DNA of 64,000 nucleotides from Geosiphon pyriformis (GCA_016748015.1 JAAOMT010000261.1:157592-221591), one strand, 5' to 3'; shown: positions 11,953-22,880, counted from the first letter of the stretch. Program-made: numbers and translations. The notes: generated by a model not told the origin, from the letters alone.

Positions 11953-11973
11953 TATCAACACTTTATGTTGATA
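11953..11973 (+). promoter_or_regulatory. LTR hairpin A (TATCAACA arms)
   Basis: TATCAACA, loop CTTTA, TGTTGATA: eight perfect pairs. The same hairpin is intact at 17533-17553 in E3 and has one changed base in E9 (near 50954). It lies about 120 nt downstream of the TATA box, inside the predicted transcript. It is absent from the E4/E6 LTRs. Confidence 0.6.
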
Positions 11974-12000
11974 GCAACAAATACTTAAACCATATTAGAA

Positions 12001-12025
12001 CAATAGCTTTTGATCACAGCTATTG
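12001..12025 (+). promoter_or_regulatory. LTR hairpin B (covarying arms) in E2
   Basis: CAATAGCT, loop TTTGATCAC, AGCTATTG: eight perfect pairs around a 9-nt loop containing TGATCA. Homologous hairpins occur in every E2-E6 and E9 LTR with different but complementary arms (see 18912-18936 and 49125-49149). It lies after the probable poly(A) signal, so most likely in U5. Confidence 0.65.
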
Positions 12026-12500
12026 ATGGAATACTAATGAAATTGTTTTGGCTTAAATTTTTTTTATTTTTTTTTATTTTTTTTTGTTGTTTTTGTGTTG
12101 TTTACTAATTGATTAAAGAAATAAGCACTGAATAATTGACATTACAGATAGTCTAGTAAAAGACCTGAATAGAAAGGTATAGATTAAAAGATTTGGATAG
12201 CTTACCAGAAGGACATAACTGCCAAAATAAACTGGCCACCAAGCTGAAGAAAAAAATTGGGAAACACATTATTAACAACTTGTATACTGTAATTGTTAAA
12301 TCTCTGTTCATTATACAAAGAACTTAACCAAAACCTTCAGACATTAAAACCATCAGATCTTATCAACTGTATTAGTTATTGAATACCAAGTTATAGATTT
12401 GTTATTTGATTTGAGACTCCAAATAATTACTTGTAATATTTGGTGCTTTCTGTGAGGTATAATCCTACAGAGAACCAGCACCAGCAACAACTATCCAAAA

Positions 12501-14039
12501 GTGGCAGAATTAAAAATCATAGAAACAAACCATTTAAGATTTGCCAAATCTTTATTTCAACAGTACAGCCAACAATTGGGCTTAAACAGCAATTATTATC
12601 CAGCAGAATCAGCTTTCAACTTTTACATTAATAAAAGAATTGCAAATTTTTTAAAAAAACCAGTTGACATTGAATCAACAAGAGAAAATTTTTACACAAA
12701 ACTAATCCAACATACCAATCTATCATAAAATCACAGTTTTACACCAATCATTAGGAAAATCAATCAAGCAATTAAAAGATATACTCAACAACAATTTCTC
12801 ATTATTTATACAAACAAAGGCAAAAAAAGATTACAAATCCAAGTGGTAACACCAAAAAAAATACAGTTACCTATGTGGAAGAAACAAAAAATTGAATCCT
12901 TACTATATTTATCATATTATTACATATTTGAAAGTATCATTAATATTTCATCAGTAGGTGCATCCACATTAAATATGAAATTAACATTGGAACAAATCCC
13001 ATTTCAAAGTAAATAAAAGAAAACAGAATTATTAAGAACATATGGCAATTATTTTGAAAGATTTAAATTGTGATCACTAATACCATCAAAATTTTAATTA
13101 CTGCCACATCAACTTAATTTTGGAATTATGAGCCTCTGGGAAGTAATGGAATCAGAAAAAAAAGAAAACAAAGATCAGGAATTTAATTATCAAAACCTGA
13201 TCCTAAAAAATCCAGAAGTTGAAACCCCAAATATTCAAACTCAGAAAAATTAGAACAATCCAAACTCTGACATTATTAATCAGCAACACTTATCTTTAGT
13301 AATCATAATTAATCAACCACTAATTAAATCAATTATTGAACCAATACAACCACTACAGCAACCATCTCAACAATAACCACAAGCACTATTTCAACAGCAA
13401 CAACAACAACCAATCATAGCTCTAATGGCATATGCACCCATCACAAAACTGGAAAAGTTTACTAACAAAGAAGATAATGCTCAAGCTTGATTAAATGACA
13501 TCACCAAAGCAATTATGGTTAATAACTGAAACAATGGCAGAGCTCTTCAAGTAATCTCATACTTTTTACAGGATACTGCCAACTTGTGGTATCAGAGTTT
13601 GGCCCAAAAACTCCAAACTTTCGATGCATTTAAGCTAAAATTTCTAAGATATTTTAGCAACAACAAAAGTATTAATTGCTTGGCTAATACATTCACTACT
13701 ATTAAGCAAAGAAACACAAAAACAGTCACCACTTACTTAGGATGCTTCCACAGGAATCTGCACCAAATCCAAGCCATTGATGCTAATTATTTTACAGTAG
13801 CTCAGATTCTGAATCAGTTCATTTGCAGATTATATAGTAACATTCTGCAATATGTATGCCTATTACATCCAACCAACCTTCAAGCTATAGTTATTTATGC
13901 CAGAAATTTTGAAGCTGCTAAACTAAAAGCCAATTACACTCAAGCTGTAAATCTAGTAATAAACAGATTATTTAACTTGGATTCCAAATTAAAGCAAATT
14001 AGTGACTCAATTAATCAAAAATTAGACAAAAAAAATTGA
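12501..14039 (+). pseudogene. E2 gag, truncated
   Basis: Gag forms the retrotransposon particle. The frame opens at GTG 12501, in the same place and context (AAAAGTGGC) as in E3, E4 and E6, with no ATG nearby. The N-terminal part contains ETNHLRFAKSLFQ and FYINKRIANFL. After a Gln-rich linker (13330-13420) comes the retrotransposon gag core at 13584-14039 (WYQSLAQKL, FLRYFSNNKSINCLANTF, YLGCFHRNLHQIQAI). The protein breaks off just after the core, before the CCHC knuckle. Several earlier stops (e.g. 12726) show decay. Confidence 0.8.
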
Positions 14040-15460
14040 TTAACTTAGTCTTAAATTTATTATAAGACAAAATAATTTTGTTTTAATTTACCAAAAAAAA
14101 AACTTTAATACTATTTTTACCTATTAATATTAATTAATAATTCAAAACAAACACAGCAGTATTTAGTTTTTTTAAATGAACAACAATATATTGCCAAATA
14201 TTAGCAGACTTTAATATAACATAGGTAATTTTATTAAACTTACTAAGTATTATTTTAATATTAACAACAAATACATCCAAAGATATATTATACAACACAA
14301 TAGCAACAAAAAAGAAACCAGTTTTAAAAACTACCAAAGACTTAGCAATTTTAAGAATAGTTAAACAAATAAAGCTTATAAGTTCAACTAAAAATGCAGT
14401 TTTCAAAAACTTTTAAAAAGTAAATTCCATATAAAAGAGTTTTATATTGTTTTTTAATACTAATTTTATGTTCAAAAAATTATGTACTGACTGAAAAACA
14501 GCCTTAATATAAGCCAATTTGATTTTAAAAATAGTACCAAATATTAAAGTAGGTTATTTACTTGGCAAATTTTTAATAATTAAAGATAGTTTCTTAAATA
14601 CTACTAGTAATAGCACTAAAAATTAGCAAAAAAAATACTTTAGTTTTTATCTGATTAGTCCAGTTCTTAAAAACAGATAATCTAAAAAAAACTGTTATTT
14701 GTTTCTAAATTCAACAATAATCTGCCAAAAATTATTACATTTGACAATACAGCCAGTAATTAATCTTAGCTTATCTTAAATAATAAATCAAATAATATAA
14801 CAAAGATTTTATTTAAGATCTTATTAAAAATCACAAAAAATTTTAATATAACAATAGTAGAAGCAAATAATTGCTTTCACTTTTTTGAATTTTTGGTTTT
14901 TTTGACTATTATTTTTAAAGAGATAGCATTAAAAACACCAGATGTAAAAATTATAATAGGAAAGACTAGTTTATTAACTAGTTTGTTATTAAATATTTTT
15001 AAACTTTTGGAAAGAATGAAGACAATACTAAAACTAATTTAAGTGTGTTTCTTTGAAAAAATTTTGACTGATAAAAAACCAGACAAAAAAAAAGAAAATA
15101 ATATAATAGTCTTTAAAAACAGCTTTTTGCTATTATAAACTAAAAAAAAGGCTTTTAAGATGTTTTGTTTAATTGTTTTTACAACAGAAAAAACTTTTTT
15201 AGTTGAAATTTTGTAAAATATTAAAAAAATATCAGTTACAGTTTTTTTACTTTTGCTTTAGTTATAGTTATAAAATTAAAGAGACAAAGAGTCTTTTAAT
15301 AAATTAAATTAATTATTTTTAATTATAATAATTAATAAGATATTAATTAATTATTTTTTTTGTTTTATTTTTTATTTTTTTTATTTTTTTTATTTAAAAA
15401 TTTGTGATTAAGTTTAAAATTAACCAAAAATAATACAAATAATATTTAATAATTTACTAT
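14040..15460 (-). mobile_element. Heavily decayed LINE relic (minus strand, probable ORF1 part)
   Basis: The only interpretable part is the 90-codon frame at 14134-14406. Its end (ILSKFNKITYVILK, then NIWQYIVVHLKKL) aligns by eye with LINE ORF1 residues around YGQIVSIKVQLIGLWQKAVVEF, with matching spacing. The rest (14407-15460) is AT-rich and I could not align it convincingly. Similarity is weak and rests on spacing plus scattered identities. Confidence 0.4.
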
Positions 15461-15469
15461 TATAATAAA

Positions 15470-15592
15470 TAAAGTGGATAGCCATATGTAGTAAGTGCAT
15501 AAATCACATTTAATTTGAATTACTTAGTTTAACTCTATGTATTAGATAGTGATTGGACTTCACTTATAAAGTATTTAATAAAAATAATAAAT
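15470..15592 (+). mobile_element. Relic of LINE 3' tail (plus strand)
   Basis: The segment TTAGATAGTGATTGGACTTC followed by ACTTATAAAGTATTTAATAA matches the 3' tail box of the LINE at 7867-7977, and ends in an A-rich stretch. Only the 3' end is visible; 5' truncation is usual for LINEs. Confidence 0.6.
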
Positions 15593-15960
15593 AACTTAAT
15601 ATTAAAATAATTAATAATAATAAATATATTTTAAGAAATTTTTATTGTAAATTATAATTTGCTAAAAAAGTGAAAAAACAATATTAATTTTAATTAAATT
15701 GTATATAATAAACTAATTATAATTAATAAAAAATATAGTTATTAATAATTTTAATTTTAATTTTAAAATGTTCTATTTTTTCTGTTTTTTATAAATAAAA
15801 TTATTAATAAAAAACATAAAATTTTTAAACTTAAACAAATTTATTAAAAATTAATATTATATAAATTTAATATTAAAAATTATAATATTTTACTTAAATA
15901 AATATTTAATGTTTTCTATAAAATATAAAATTTACAAAAATAGAATATATATTTTTTTAT
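15593..15960. other. AT-rich stretch with no recognisable feature
   Basis: Nearly pure A/T sequence lies between two LINE tail relics in opposite orientation. Nothing else is visible. Confidence 0.6.
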
Positions 15961-15967
15961 TAATATA

Positions 15968-17164
15968 ATTAATAAATAAAATTCAATCACTATTTAGTAT
16001 ACAAAATCAAACTAAATGCAATTCATATATTTATTATATGTAATTAGCCACTTTAATCAAACAAAGCAATATTACATATTTATAAGAACTTTTATATTAC
16101 TAATCAAACCAAAAAAAAATACTGTTTATGCTTACTAAAACTAATAATAAAAAATTTAACAACACCAAAAAACTAGACTACATTATCTAACAATTTAGCT
16201 AACATACAATTAGCCAGACCAGACACTATATTACTATTTTTTATCAAACCAGCTTTTTTATTTTGGCTTTAAATTTAGATCTATTAAGTCAAATCATAGA
16301 ATAATGTTTTTTTATTAGCAGATTAACAAACATAATAACAATTGCTAAAGTTTTTTCTTTGGTTTTAAAAACTGCCAAAGTCTTAACACACTAGTTTTTT
16401 AACATAGAATTCTTATAAATTAAAGCATACAAGCTCACATCTAATAAACATCTAAAGAGAATTCCCAATATAGCAAAAAAAAAAGAGTATAAGCACTAAC
16501 CAATAACTTTTAAAGATTAGAGAGCTCTAACAGAATTTTCTCTTAAATTTTAGCATTTTTGACATAAGTAAAAATATGATTTAGAAACTTTATTTTATTA
16601 TACAACAAACACAACACACCAAAATAGTTTTTATTATAGAATTTTTTTCTAATTGTTACTGGTAAATATTTATGTACTGCTTTTATTAAATATGAATACA
16701 GATTAGCAAAATTCTTACTAATAAAGCCAGACAATATATGCAGATCAAGATACTATACTTTTATAGTAGACAGCCAATTCATATTCATAAATAAAATATT
16801 TAATATTACTCTATAATCAAAACCAACTTTTTATTAAGCATAACAAATAAATTAATATATATTATAAACAAAATATCAGATGTTATCAAAAACAGCTATG
16901 TTTTTAGCCACAATATAACATTCATGCATTTTACTTAATAAGAACAAAAAAGCACCAGTAATTTCATCAGCTATTTAATTAGCCTTGACATTGTCTGAAA
17001 TACTCAAATTATTATTGACTTTTACTTACTTGACCATAAAACTCTTATTATTTATCAAATTTGCAATATGTTTTCTTTTCATAACTAGTCATATGTACAT
17101 AAAAATTACATTATTTGACAATTTGGAATCTCAAATAACTACTTTTACAAAATTTAGAATATAG
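15968..17164 (-). mobile_element. Decayed LINE, 3' portion (minus strand)
   Basis: The 3' tail box is at 15968-16060 (complement reads AATAGTGATTGAATTTTATT). Farther in, the frame at 16543-16734 aligns with the region of ORF2 downstream of RNase H in the LINE at 7210-7365: KAVHKYLPVTIRKKFYNKNY versus KALHHQLPVAVCKYLYNRRY. At 16980-17060 the complement retains the RNase H end pattern V-K-x-N-N-x-L-S-x-S-D. The copy is cut at 17164 by the LTR of E3. Confidence 0.72.
16543..16734 (-). pseudogene. Fragment of LINE ORF2 C-terminal region
   Basis: This 63-codon frame is homologous to the C-terminal Cys/His finger region of the LINE ORF2. The Cys and His ligands are mostly lost: LCLLYNKIKFLNHIF stands where the better copy has LCLYCGEVEILDHVF. 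Only one His remains of the four ligands there. It is a relic. Confidence 0.65.
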
Positions 17165-18025
17165 TGTTACTTATAAAATATAGAAAGAATATTAGTATAT
17201 AAATTAGCCAATCAGAGGTAGATATAGTAAAATGTGAAATTTCAGGATTCTTTCCAGAGAAATTGCAGAATTTCAGGAATTTTAAGATTCTTGTACAAAG
17301 AATTGCAGGATTCCAGAATTTTAGGATTTTTGTACAAAGAATTGCAGGATTCCAAGAATTTCAGTATTTCTGAGGTAAAAAATTGAGAAATTAAGGAATC
17401 TCAATTATGTATATATAGTGGTAATGTTAGAAGTAGAAAAGACAGACCTCTCAGTTTAGTTTTGATTGAAAACAATTTTTCTATTTACAAATATCAATAA
17501 ATAATTATTCATTATCTCAATCTATTCTCTGCTATCAACACTTTATGTTGATAATAATAAATACTTAATCACGCTGGAACAATAGTTCTTGATCATGGCT
17601 ATTGATGAAATACTAACATTTATTGTCTTGGCTTATTTCTTTTATTTTTTTTCTTTATTTTTTTTATTTTATTTATTTTCTTTTGTTATTTTTTGTTATT
17701 GACTAATTAATTAAAAATTAAATGTTGAGTTACAGACATTATAAAGACTGGTAAAAAACCTGTGAAACAAGGATAAAGAACTTATAGATTTGAGAATAGC
17801 TTACTAGGAGAATTATTGGCCACCATGCTGAGAAAAAAATTTGACAGAATTACGATTTCAGAAGGCTACTGAAACAATCATTGAATCTCTGTTTATTATA
17901 CAAAGAACTCAACCAAAATCTTTAAATAACCAAAATCTTCAGATATTACCAACAACATCAAGCAAATTAGCACCAAGTTACAGGTTTGTTATTTGATTTA
18001 AGATCCCAAATAATCACCTGTAACA
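17165..18025 (+). repeat. 5' LTR of E3 (861 bp)
   Basis: It begins TGTTAC and ends GTAACA. TATATATAG at 17410-17418 is the probable TATA box. Just upstream (17240-17390) a unit of about 45-50 bp containing AATTGCAGGATTCCAGAATT-like sequence is repeated about three times. Hairpin A is at 17533-17553 and hairpin B at 17580-17604 (two G-T pairs). AATAAATAA near 17498 is a candidate poly(A) signal. Confidence 0.88.
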
Positions 18026-18090
18026 TTTGGTGCTCCCTGTAAAGTATAATTCTATAGAGAACTATTACCAATAAACAACCATCCAAAACA

Positions 18091-18357
18091 GTGGCAGAAT
18101 CAAAAAAAACAGAGACAAACCACTTAGAATTTGCAAAATTTTTATTCCAATACTACAAAAGTTATCTGGAATTAACAAATAATAATTGGCCAGCAGAATT
18201 AACTTTCAATTACTACATTAACAAAAGGAATGTATATTACTTGAAAAGACAAGAAGATTCAGAATCTACTTTCAACAATTTTTTCAGTGAACTACTTCAA
18301 ACCATTAAATTACCACAAAATTATTTATTTGCATCAATAATTACAGAAATAAATTGG
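18091..18357 (+). pseudogene. E3 gag, segment 1 (N-terminus)
   Basis: The frame opens at GTG 18091 and encodes a product like the start of E2 gag (ETNHLEFAKFLFQ; NYYINKRNVYYLKR). It is interrupted at codon 89 by the LTR of E4; residues read after 18357 belong to that LTR, not to gag. It continues at 31642. Confidence 0.8.
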
Positions 18358-19413
18358 TGTTACCTGAGTAGAGAAACTGATCCAAAGTTATGAAAAGACA
18401 TAACCAGAATGTGACATAATACAGAATAGTGCGCAATAATGTTGGATAATATATTATAACTTAGAATAGTATAAGATAACATGTTATAATATAGGATAAC
18501 ACAGAATAATATGTAATAACACCAGATAATATGTTATAATATAGAATAACTAGTAATAATGTAGAAGAACAAAGCAATAACAGAAATAACAAAACAATAA
18601 TTAACAATAACAAAACAATCAGAAGCAATCCTGTAAAACCAAAAGAATGTATAAAAACAAGTAGTTGTAAAAAGTAGAAATAAGAAACAAATAGATACAA
18701 ACCATTAAACAAGAATCAAATATCCATACCTCTTCATTATTTATTATATTTTATATTCATCTTCTGAAATAAATCAATTATTAAGAAATCAGAATCATGA
18801 ATTTATGTTCTCGAACTTTGTGGAATTTACATGAATTAACCATTGTTTTATACTTTTGTTCCAAAACAGATGCTCTTAGTATAATTGCCTCAAACTATTA
18901 ACAATTTGGACCAATTGCTCTTGATCACAGCAATTGATAATATTAATTTATTTATTTTTTTATTTTTTTTCTTTTATTTTATTTTATTTTATTTTATTTT
19001 ATTTTTCTTTCTTTATTTTTTTTTTGTGTAGTGGCAACATAATAAAATTGATTGTCTGAGAATAAACTTTATGATAGCCTGATAAAAGAAAGAAGCTCCT
19101 TCTAGGTTTTTGGATATTAATATTATCTTAATAGCTTACTAGAAGGGTGAAAAGACAATGTCAAATCCTAATGACTGCACTCATTAGCTTGAAGAAGAAA
19201 GCTTACTTTTATAAGAAATTGCAATTAGCAAGAACCAAAACTCTGTGCTTTATAACCAAAAAACTTAACAGGTAAATTCACAACCAGTAAAATAAGATTT
19301 TTAGAAACTAATAATCAAGATTAAGCCACCAGAATTATGTAAAACATGTCTTATCAATAATTGAGAGTACCAAATGTTATCATCTTCTTATCTTACCAAG
19401 TTTACCCATAATA
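18358..19413 (+). repeat. 5' LTR of E4 (1056 bp)
   Basis: It begins TGTTACCTGAGTAGA and ends CATAATA (CA changed to TA). The U3 part (18410-18560) consists of degenerate short repeats of the type GGATAATATATTATAAC. TATAAAAA at 18650-18657 is the probable TATA box and AATAAA near 18768 the poly(A) signal. Hairpin B is at 18912-18936, followed by a T-rich tract (18945-19025). A short minus-strand frame in the repeat part (18461-18712) is a by-product of the repeats. Confidence 0.88.
18912..18936 (+). promoter_or_regulatory. LTR hairpin B (covarying arms) in E4
   Basis: CAATTGCT, loop CTTGATCAC, AGCAATTG: eight perfect pairs. Compared with E2 the arms changed on both sides (AG/CT to TG/CA) and still pair. 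The T-rich tract directly after it is present in all LTRs with this hairpin. The 3' LTR copy (31152-31176) keeps seven Watson-Crick pairs and one G-T pair. Confidence 0.65.
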
Positions 19414-19415
19414 TT

Positions 19416-19433
19416 TGGTGCTCTCTGTGAGGT
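19416..19433 (+). promoter_or_regulatory. Primer-binding site of E4
   Basis: TGGTGCTCTCTGTGAGGT directly follows the 5' LTR. It is complementary to a tRNA 3' end terminating in CCA and is nearly the same in E2, E3, E5, E6 and E7. Confidence 0.75.
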
Positions 19434-19474
19434 TATAAATCTACAAAGACAGAGCACTCCAGAAATTCACAAAA

Positions 19475-21235
19475 GTGGTGACTATTAGAACAGTAGAAAA
19501 AGACTACTCTTTATATGGAAGAACATTATTTCAATACTTTCGAAAAGACCTAGGAATACCAGCAAAAACCACTTACACAAAAAGTAATTTTTATAACTAT
19601 ATCAATGCAAAAATCAACTGCTTATTAGACCATATAACTAACACAAGAAGACTGGAAGAACAAATCCATCAAAGCTTATTAAAATACTCAACAGCCACAA
19701 CTACCTGAGCTATTGCTGAAACTCTGTGCATAATCAATACAAACATTAAATATTACATGGCAAAATGATTTTTTCAACTACAACAATTAGTAGAATTTGA
19801 CCTTAAAGAATATAAAGACAAATTCAACAACTCCACAACTGCCCAAGCCAAGTTCACAGTCAACAAAAAACCAAGATTCCTCTTTCTAACAACTCTATCA
19901 TACTATTAGACACTCCAAAGTGGAATTGTATTTAATTCACTCCTAAAAACCCAATTGAAAATACCACAAACTTCTGGAAATTCACACTCCTAGGGTCAAC
20001 ACAGTTGAACCAAATCATTAGAAAAATATGGATTGTTGTTTGGAAATCTCACCCCAATAATTAATAAAACAAATAGAAATATGTTGACATAGAAGCCACC
20101 ACCAACCTAATTCTTGACCAAATCATCAACTATCTTCTCTAAAGAAACAGCTATCCTCCAGTCCATTGGAAAAATTAACAAAGGAAAACAACCAGAATTA
20201 GCATCAGAAGAACACTCTAGCATGCAAACACCAAACCTCTCAGCATTAACCAGTAAGATTCCACCTACCCATCAGATTATGGCTTATTGAGATATCGCCA
20301 AATTAGAGAAATTCTTTGGTGAAAAAGATGATGCATATACATAGATCACAGAAGCCAAGAAAGTTATTACTGCCAATAATTGAGATGATGATAAGACCAT
20401 TTAAGTATTGCCATTCTTTTTGACTGGAATTGCAGACTTATTGCAAAGAAACCAACTGACTTTACCATCTTTAAACTTGTCTTTCTGCAATACTTTTGTG
20501 ACTTCAACACTCTCATCAGATTACAAAATCAGTTTAGTATCATAAAACAAAAAGATCACGAAGCAGTAACTACTTATCTTGGATGATTCAACCAAATTTT
20601 TCATCAAATTCAGGCCATTGAAAGAGACTACTATACTCTGGTACAAATCCTTAATCAATTTGTTAAAGAATTAAAGAGCAGCCTCCTCTGATCTATAAAA
20701 CCTCATCACCCAACAAACTTACAAAAAGCAGTTACTCTTGCTCATGACTTTAAGTTAGCAGAACAAAAGGCTACCTATATTCAAGCTGTTAACTTGGTTA
20801 TCAATAAAACATCTGATATTAACACAAAAATAACTCAATTAAGTAAGAAATTAACTCAAAAAATTGAGAAATTTTTAGCCAGTACCATAGAACCCTACCA
20901 GTCATCACAATGAAAGGATAGTAATAACAACAAATACCAGTAACAACAGAATTGTCAACAACAACAACAATCTTGGAGATCCAATTTCTGCAATTGTTAC
21001 TATTGCCAAAAATCTGGACATATTGTCCAGAACTGCTGTAAGAAAGTAATAGACCAAAATCAAAAAAATCAATATTAGCAACTAAAATACTCTCAAAACA
21101 TGATATTCCAATATCTTGTGCCTCAATATCAACTGTCTTAATATTCACAACAAATTCAATATACTTAGCAACCACCTCAGAACTACTACCAATCATTGCA
21201 ATCAATAGCTCAAGCAGCGCCCCAGTACTAAAACT
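19475..21235 (+). pseudogene. E4 gag with CCHC knuckle, many stops
   Basis: The frame opens at GTG 19475 (context ACAAAAGTGG), as in E6, and no ATG is available upstream before a stop at 19436. N-terminal piece 19475-19708 (YGRTLFQYFRKDLGIPA). The gag core at about 20430-20830 contains LGxFNQIFHQIQAI-type sequence. A Gln-rich stretch precedes the zinc knuckle CYYCQKSGHIVQNC at 20995-21036, which keeps all four ligands. Multiple stops interrupt it. Confidence 0.78.
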
Positions 21236-21479
21236 CTGTTAATAACCAACCTAAACATTATGTAATTAATTACAACCAAAGATAAAAGAATCCTAGCAAC
21301 AATCAGATCCCAATTAACAGTGTATCATTGTGATTCCTAAATTATAGTAATGTCCTATCTCAACCAGCACCAACTGAATACTCTAACCAAGCCTTATATT
21401 TTGGTCTCACTGAAAACCAGAATTTTTATAGCTTTACATCTTTAGAAGAAAAGGATGTAGGAGAGACTTCCAACTCTTC

Positions 21480-21960
21480 GAAGCAAAATCAAATCAACAA
21501 TATTATTTCACCTGCCACTATTACTAAAAATACCACTTTTGTTGCTATCTTTTTCTTTGACATTAATGGTCTGAACACTAATAGCCTTTTCAATAAAGCC
21601 ACTATAAATTAGGACAAACCAATCACAGTCCTATATACTGATACTAGAGTCAGAAACATAGACATTAAATTAATTCTCAATAGTGAATTAGCAAGCAGTA
21701 TAATAATGAAACAACTTATAGATTAATTAGGTCACCAAGTAGATTGTGCTGCAACTGCCTAAATTATTACTGCAGATAGCAATACCAAAACCCCAATCAG
21801 AGAAATCAATAACTTTCTCTTCAAAATCAACAGAATCCAAATTCTTACAAAAGTTATGATCATGGAAACCATGCAATATTAAGCTCTTATCAGAAATAAC
21901 TGGTTGGCCAAAGCCTATGCCACTCTTAACTGAAACACACAGAAATTACAGATCACTTTT
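21480..21960 (+). pseudogene. E4 protease, catalytic motif destroyed
   Basis: A retropepsin-type aspartic protease domain would process Gag-Pol. The active-site region reads LILNSELASSII where the family expects LLDSGS; both Asp-to-Asn and Gly-to-Glu are G-to-A changes. Downstream the conserved core (KTPIREINNF, then NNWLAKAYATL) aligns with E3 and E6. Several stops are present. Confidence 0.72.
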
Positions 21961-22199
21961 AATGGACAACATACTCAAGTTCCAGCTATGTGCAAACACT
22001 TCAAAGTCCAAAGCTCAGAGAAACTGCTAATTGAATTTGAAGACACAATATTACTACCAACCATAGAAACCTATTAAGTTTCATGGGCCAACAATTTCCA
22101 AACAGAGTTACCCCCACTACCAACTTGGGAAAAAAAGGGAAAGAGAAAAGCAGAAAAAAAACTACAATCAGCACTTGCAGGCTATTTTGCCCCAAGTCA

Positions 22200-22880
22200 A
22201 GGAAGTTAATGGTATTGAATCTCAAAATTAATTTGTTTTGACTGTGAGAAAAAGTTATTTTCTATGGGTGCATGTATTGAAAATGATGAGGAATGGCCAT
22301 CTACTACCAAATATTACTGCAGACTTTGTGTGTTGGAAAGATTTGACAGACCAAAATGACAAGACAAATAAAACAATACACTATGCCTTGCTTGTGATGA
22401 GATTTTGCCAAATGAAGAACTATAGAACAATGTTCTTAGCAGAAGAAAAACATATGATAAAGCATGTCAATACATCATCTTGATTAATGATTGGGTACAA
22501 AAAGGAACTTCAATTGATGACACCTGAAAATAAGCATTACTACAATTAAACAAGTATCCCTATAATAAACATAAGATTTGGAAAATGGTGAGTGTGAAAG
22601 CAGAGGGTGTTACAACCAGGGAATTATGAGAAATTAAAAACAACCTCTTATTCTTTTCAGAATTTGAATATATCATGACTTTTGATGTCTTTGGCAACAT
22701 TAAAGATGATCCAAAATACTTTCATGAGCACTATCAAAACCTGGCACCAACTAAGAAAGAGCAGAAACAAAGGCTAGCTGACTTAAATACAAAACTGTTC
22801 AATTATTGTTTAATCTCTTGCCACTTTTAGTACTGCAACAAATGTGATATTATGTTCAACTTACCTCCAAAAAAACTATA
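22200..22880 (+). pseudogene. Cys-rich (zinc-ribbon-like) module between protease and dUTPase, E4
   Basis: Read in the pol frame, the region has paired cysteines: ICFDC, then YYCRLC, then LCLAC and YCNKC, with conserved spacers (EEWPSTTKYYC; DVFGNIKDDP). The same module lies at the same place in E3 (54110-54720) and E6 (45250-45900), and its last pair in G3 (63740-63820). Paired CxxC suggests zinc binding, perhaps to nucleic acid. I do not recognise a named family. Stops interrupt it; the 81-codon frame at 22238-22483 is a shifted reading of this region. Confidence 0.55.

Larger units (their letters stand above)
11584..12438 (+). repeat. 5' LTR of E2 (E2/E3 family, 855 bp)
   Basis: It begins TGTTAC and ends GTAATA (the terminal CA changed to TA). 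TATATATAG at 11830-11838 is the probable TATA box, and AATAAA near 11912 the probable polyadenylation signal. Two perfect hairpins follow, at 11953-11973 and 12001-12025. The LTR matches those at 17165-18025 and 50477-52436. Confidence 0.85.
11584..14039 (+). mobile_element. E2: 5' fragment of a Ty3/gypsy element (LTR and gag)
   Basis: E2 starts with an LTR (11584-12438) inserted into G1, then a primer-binding site at 12441-12458 (TGGTGCTTTCTGTGAGGT) and gag. Similarity to E3 stops abruptly at about 14039 and decayed LINE sequence follows, so the rest of E2 was lost by deletion. Confidence 0.85.

Noticed and set aside
18945-19025. Intrinsic terminator (hairpin B followed by T tract)
   Set aside because: The resemblance to a bacterial terminator is real, but all context is eukaryotic. 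The tract is TTTTATTTT-type rather than a clean T run, and it would lie inside the element leader.
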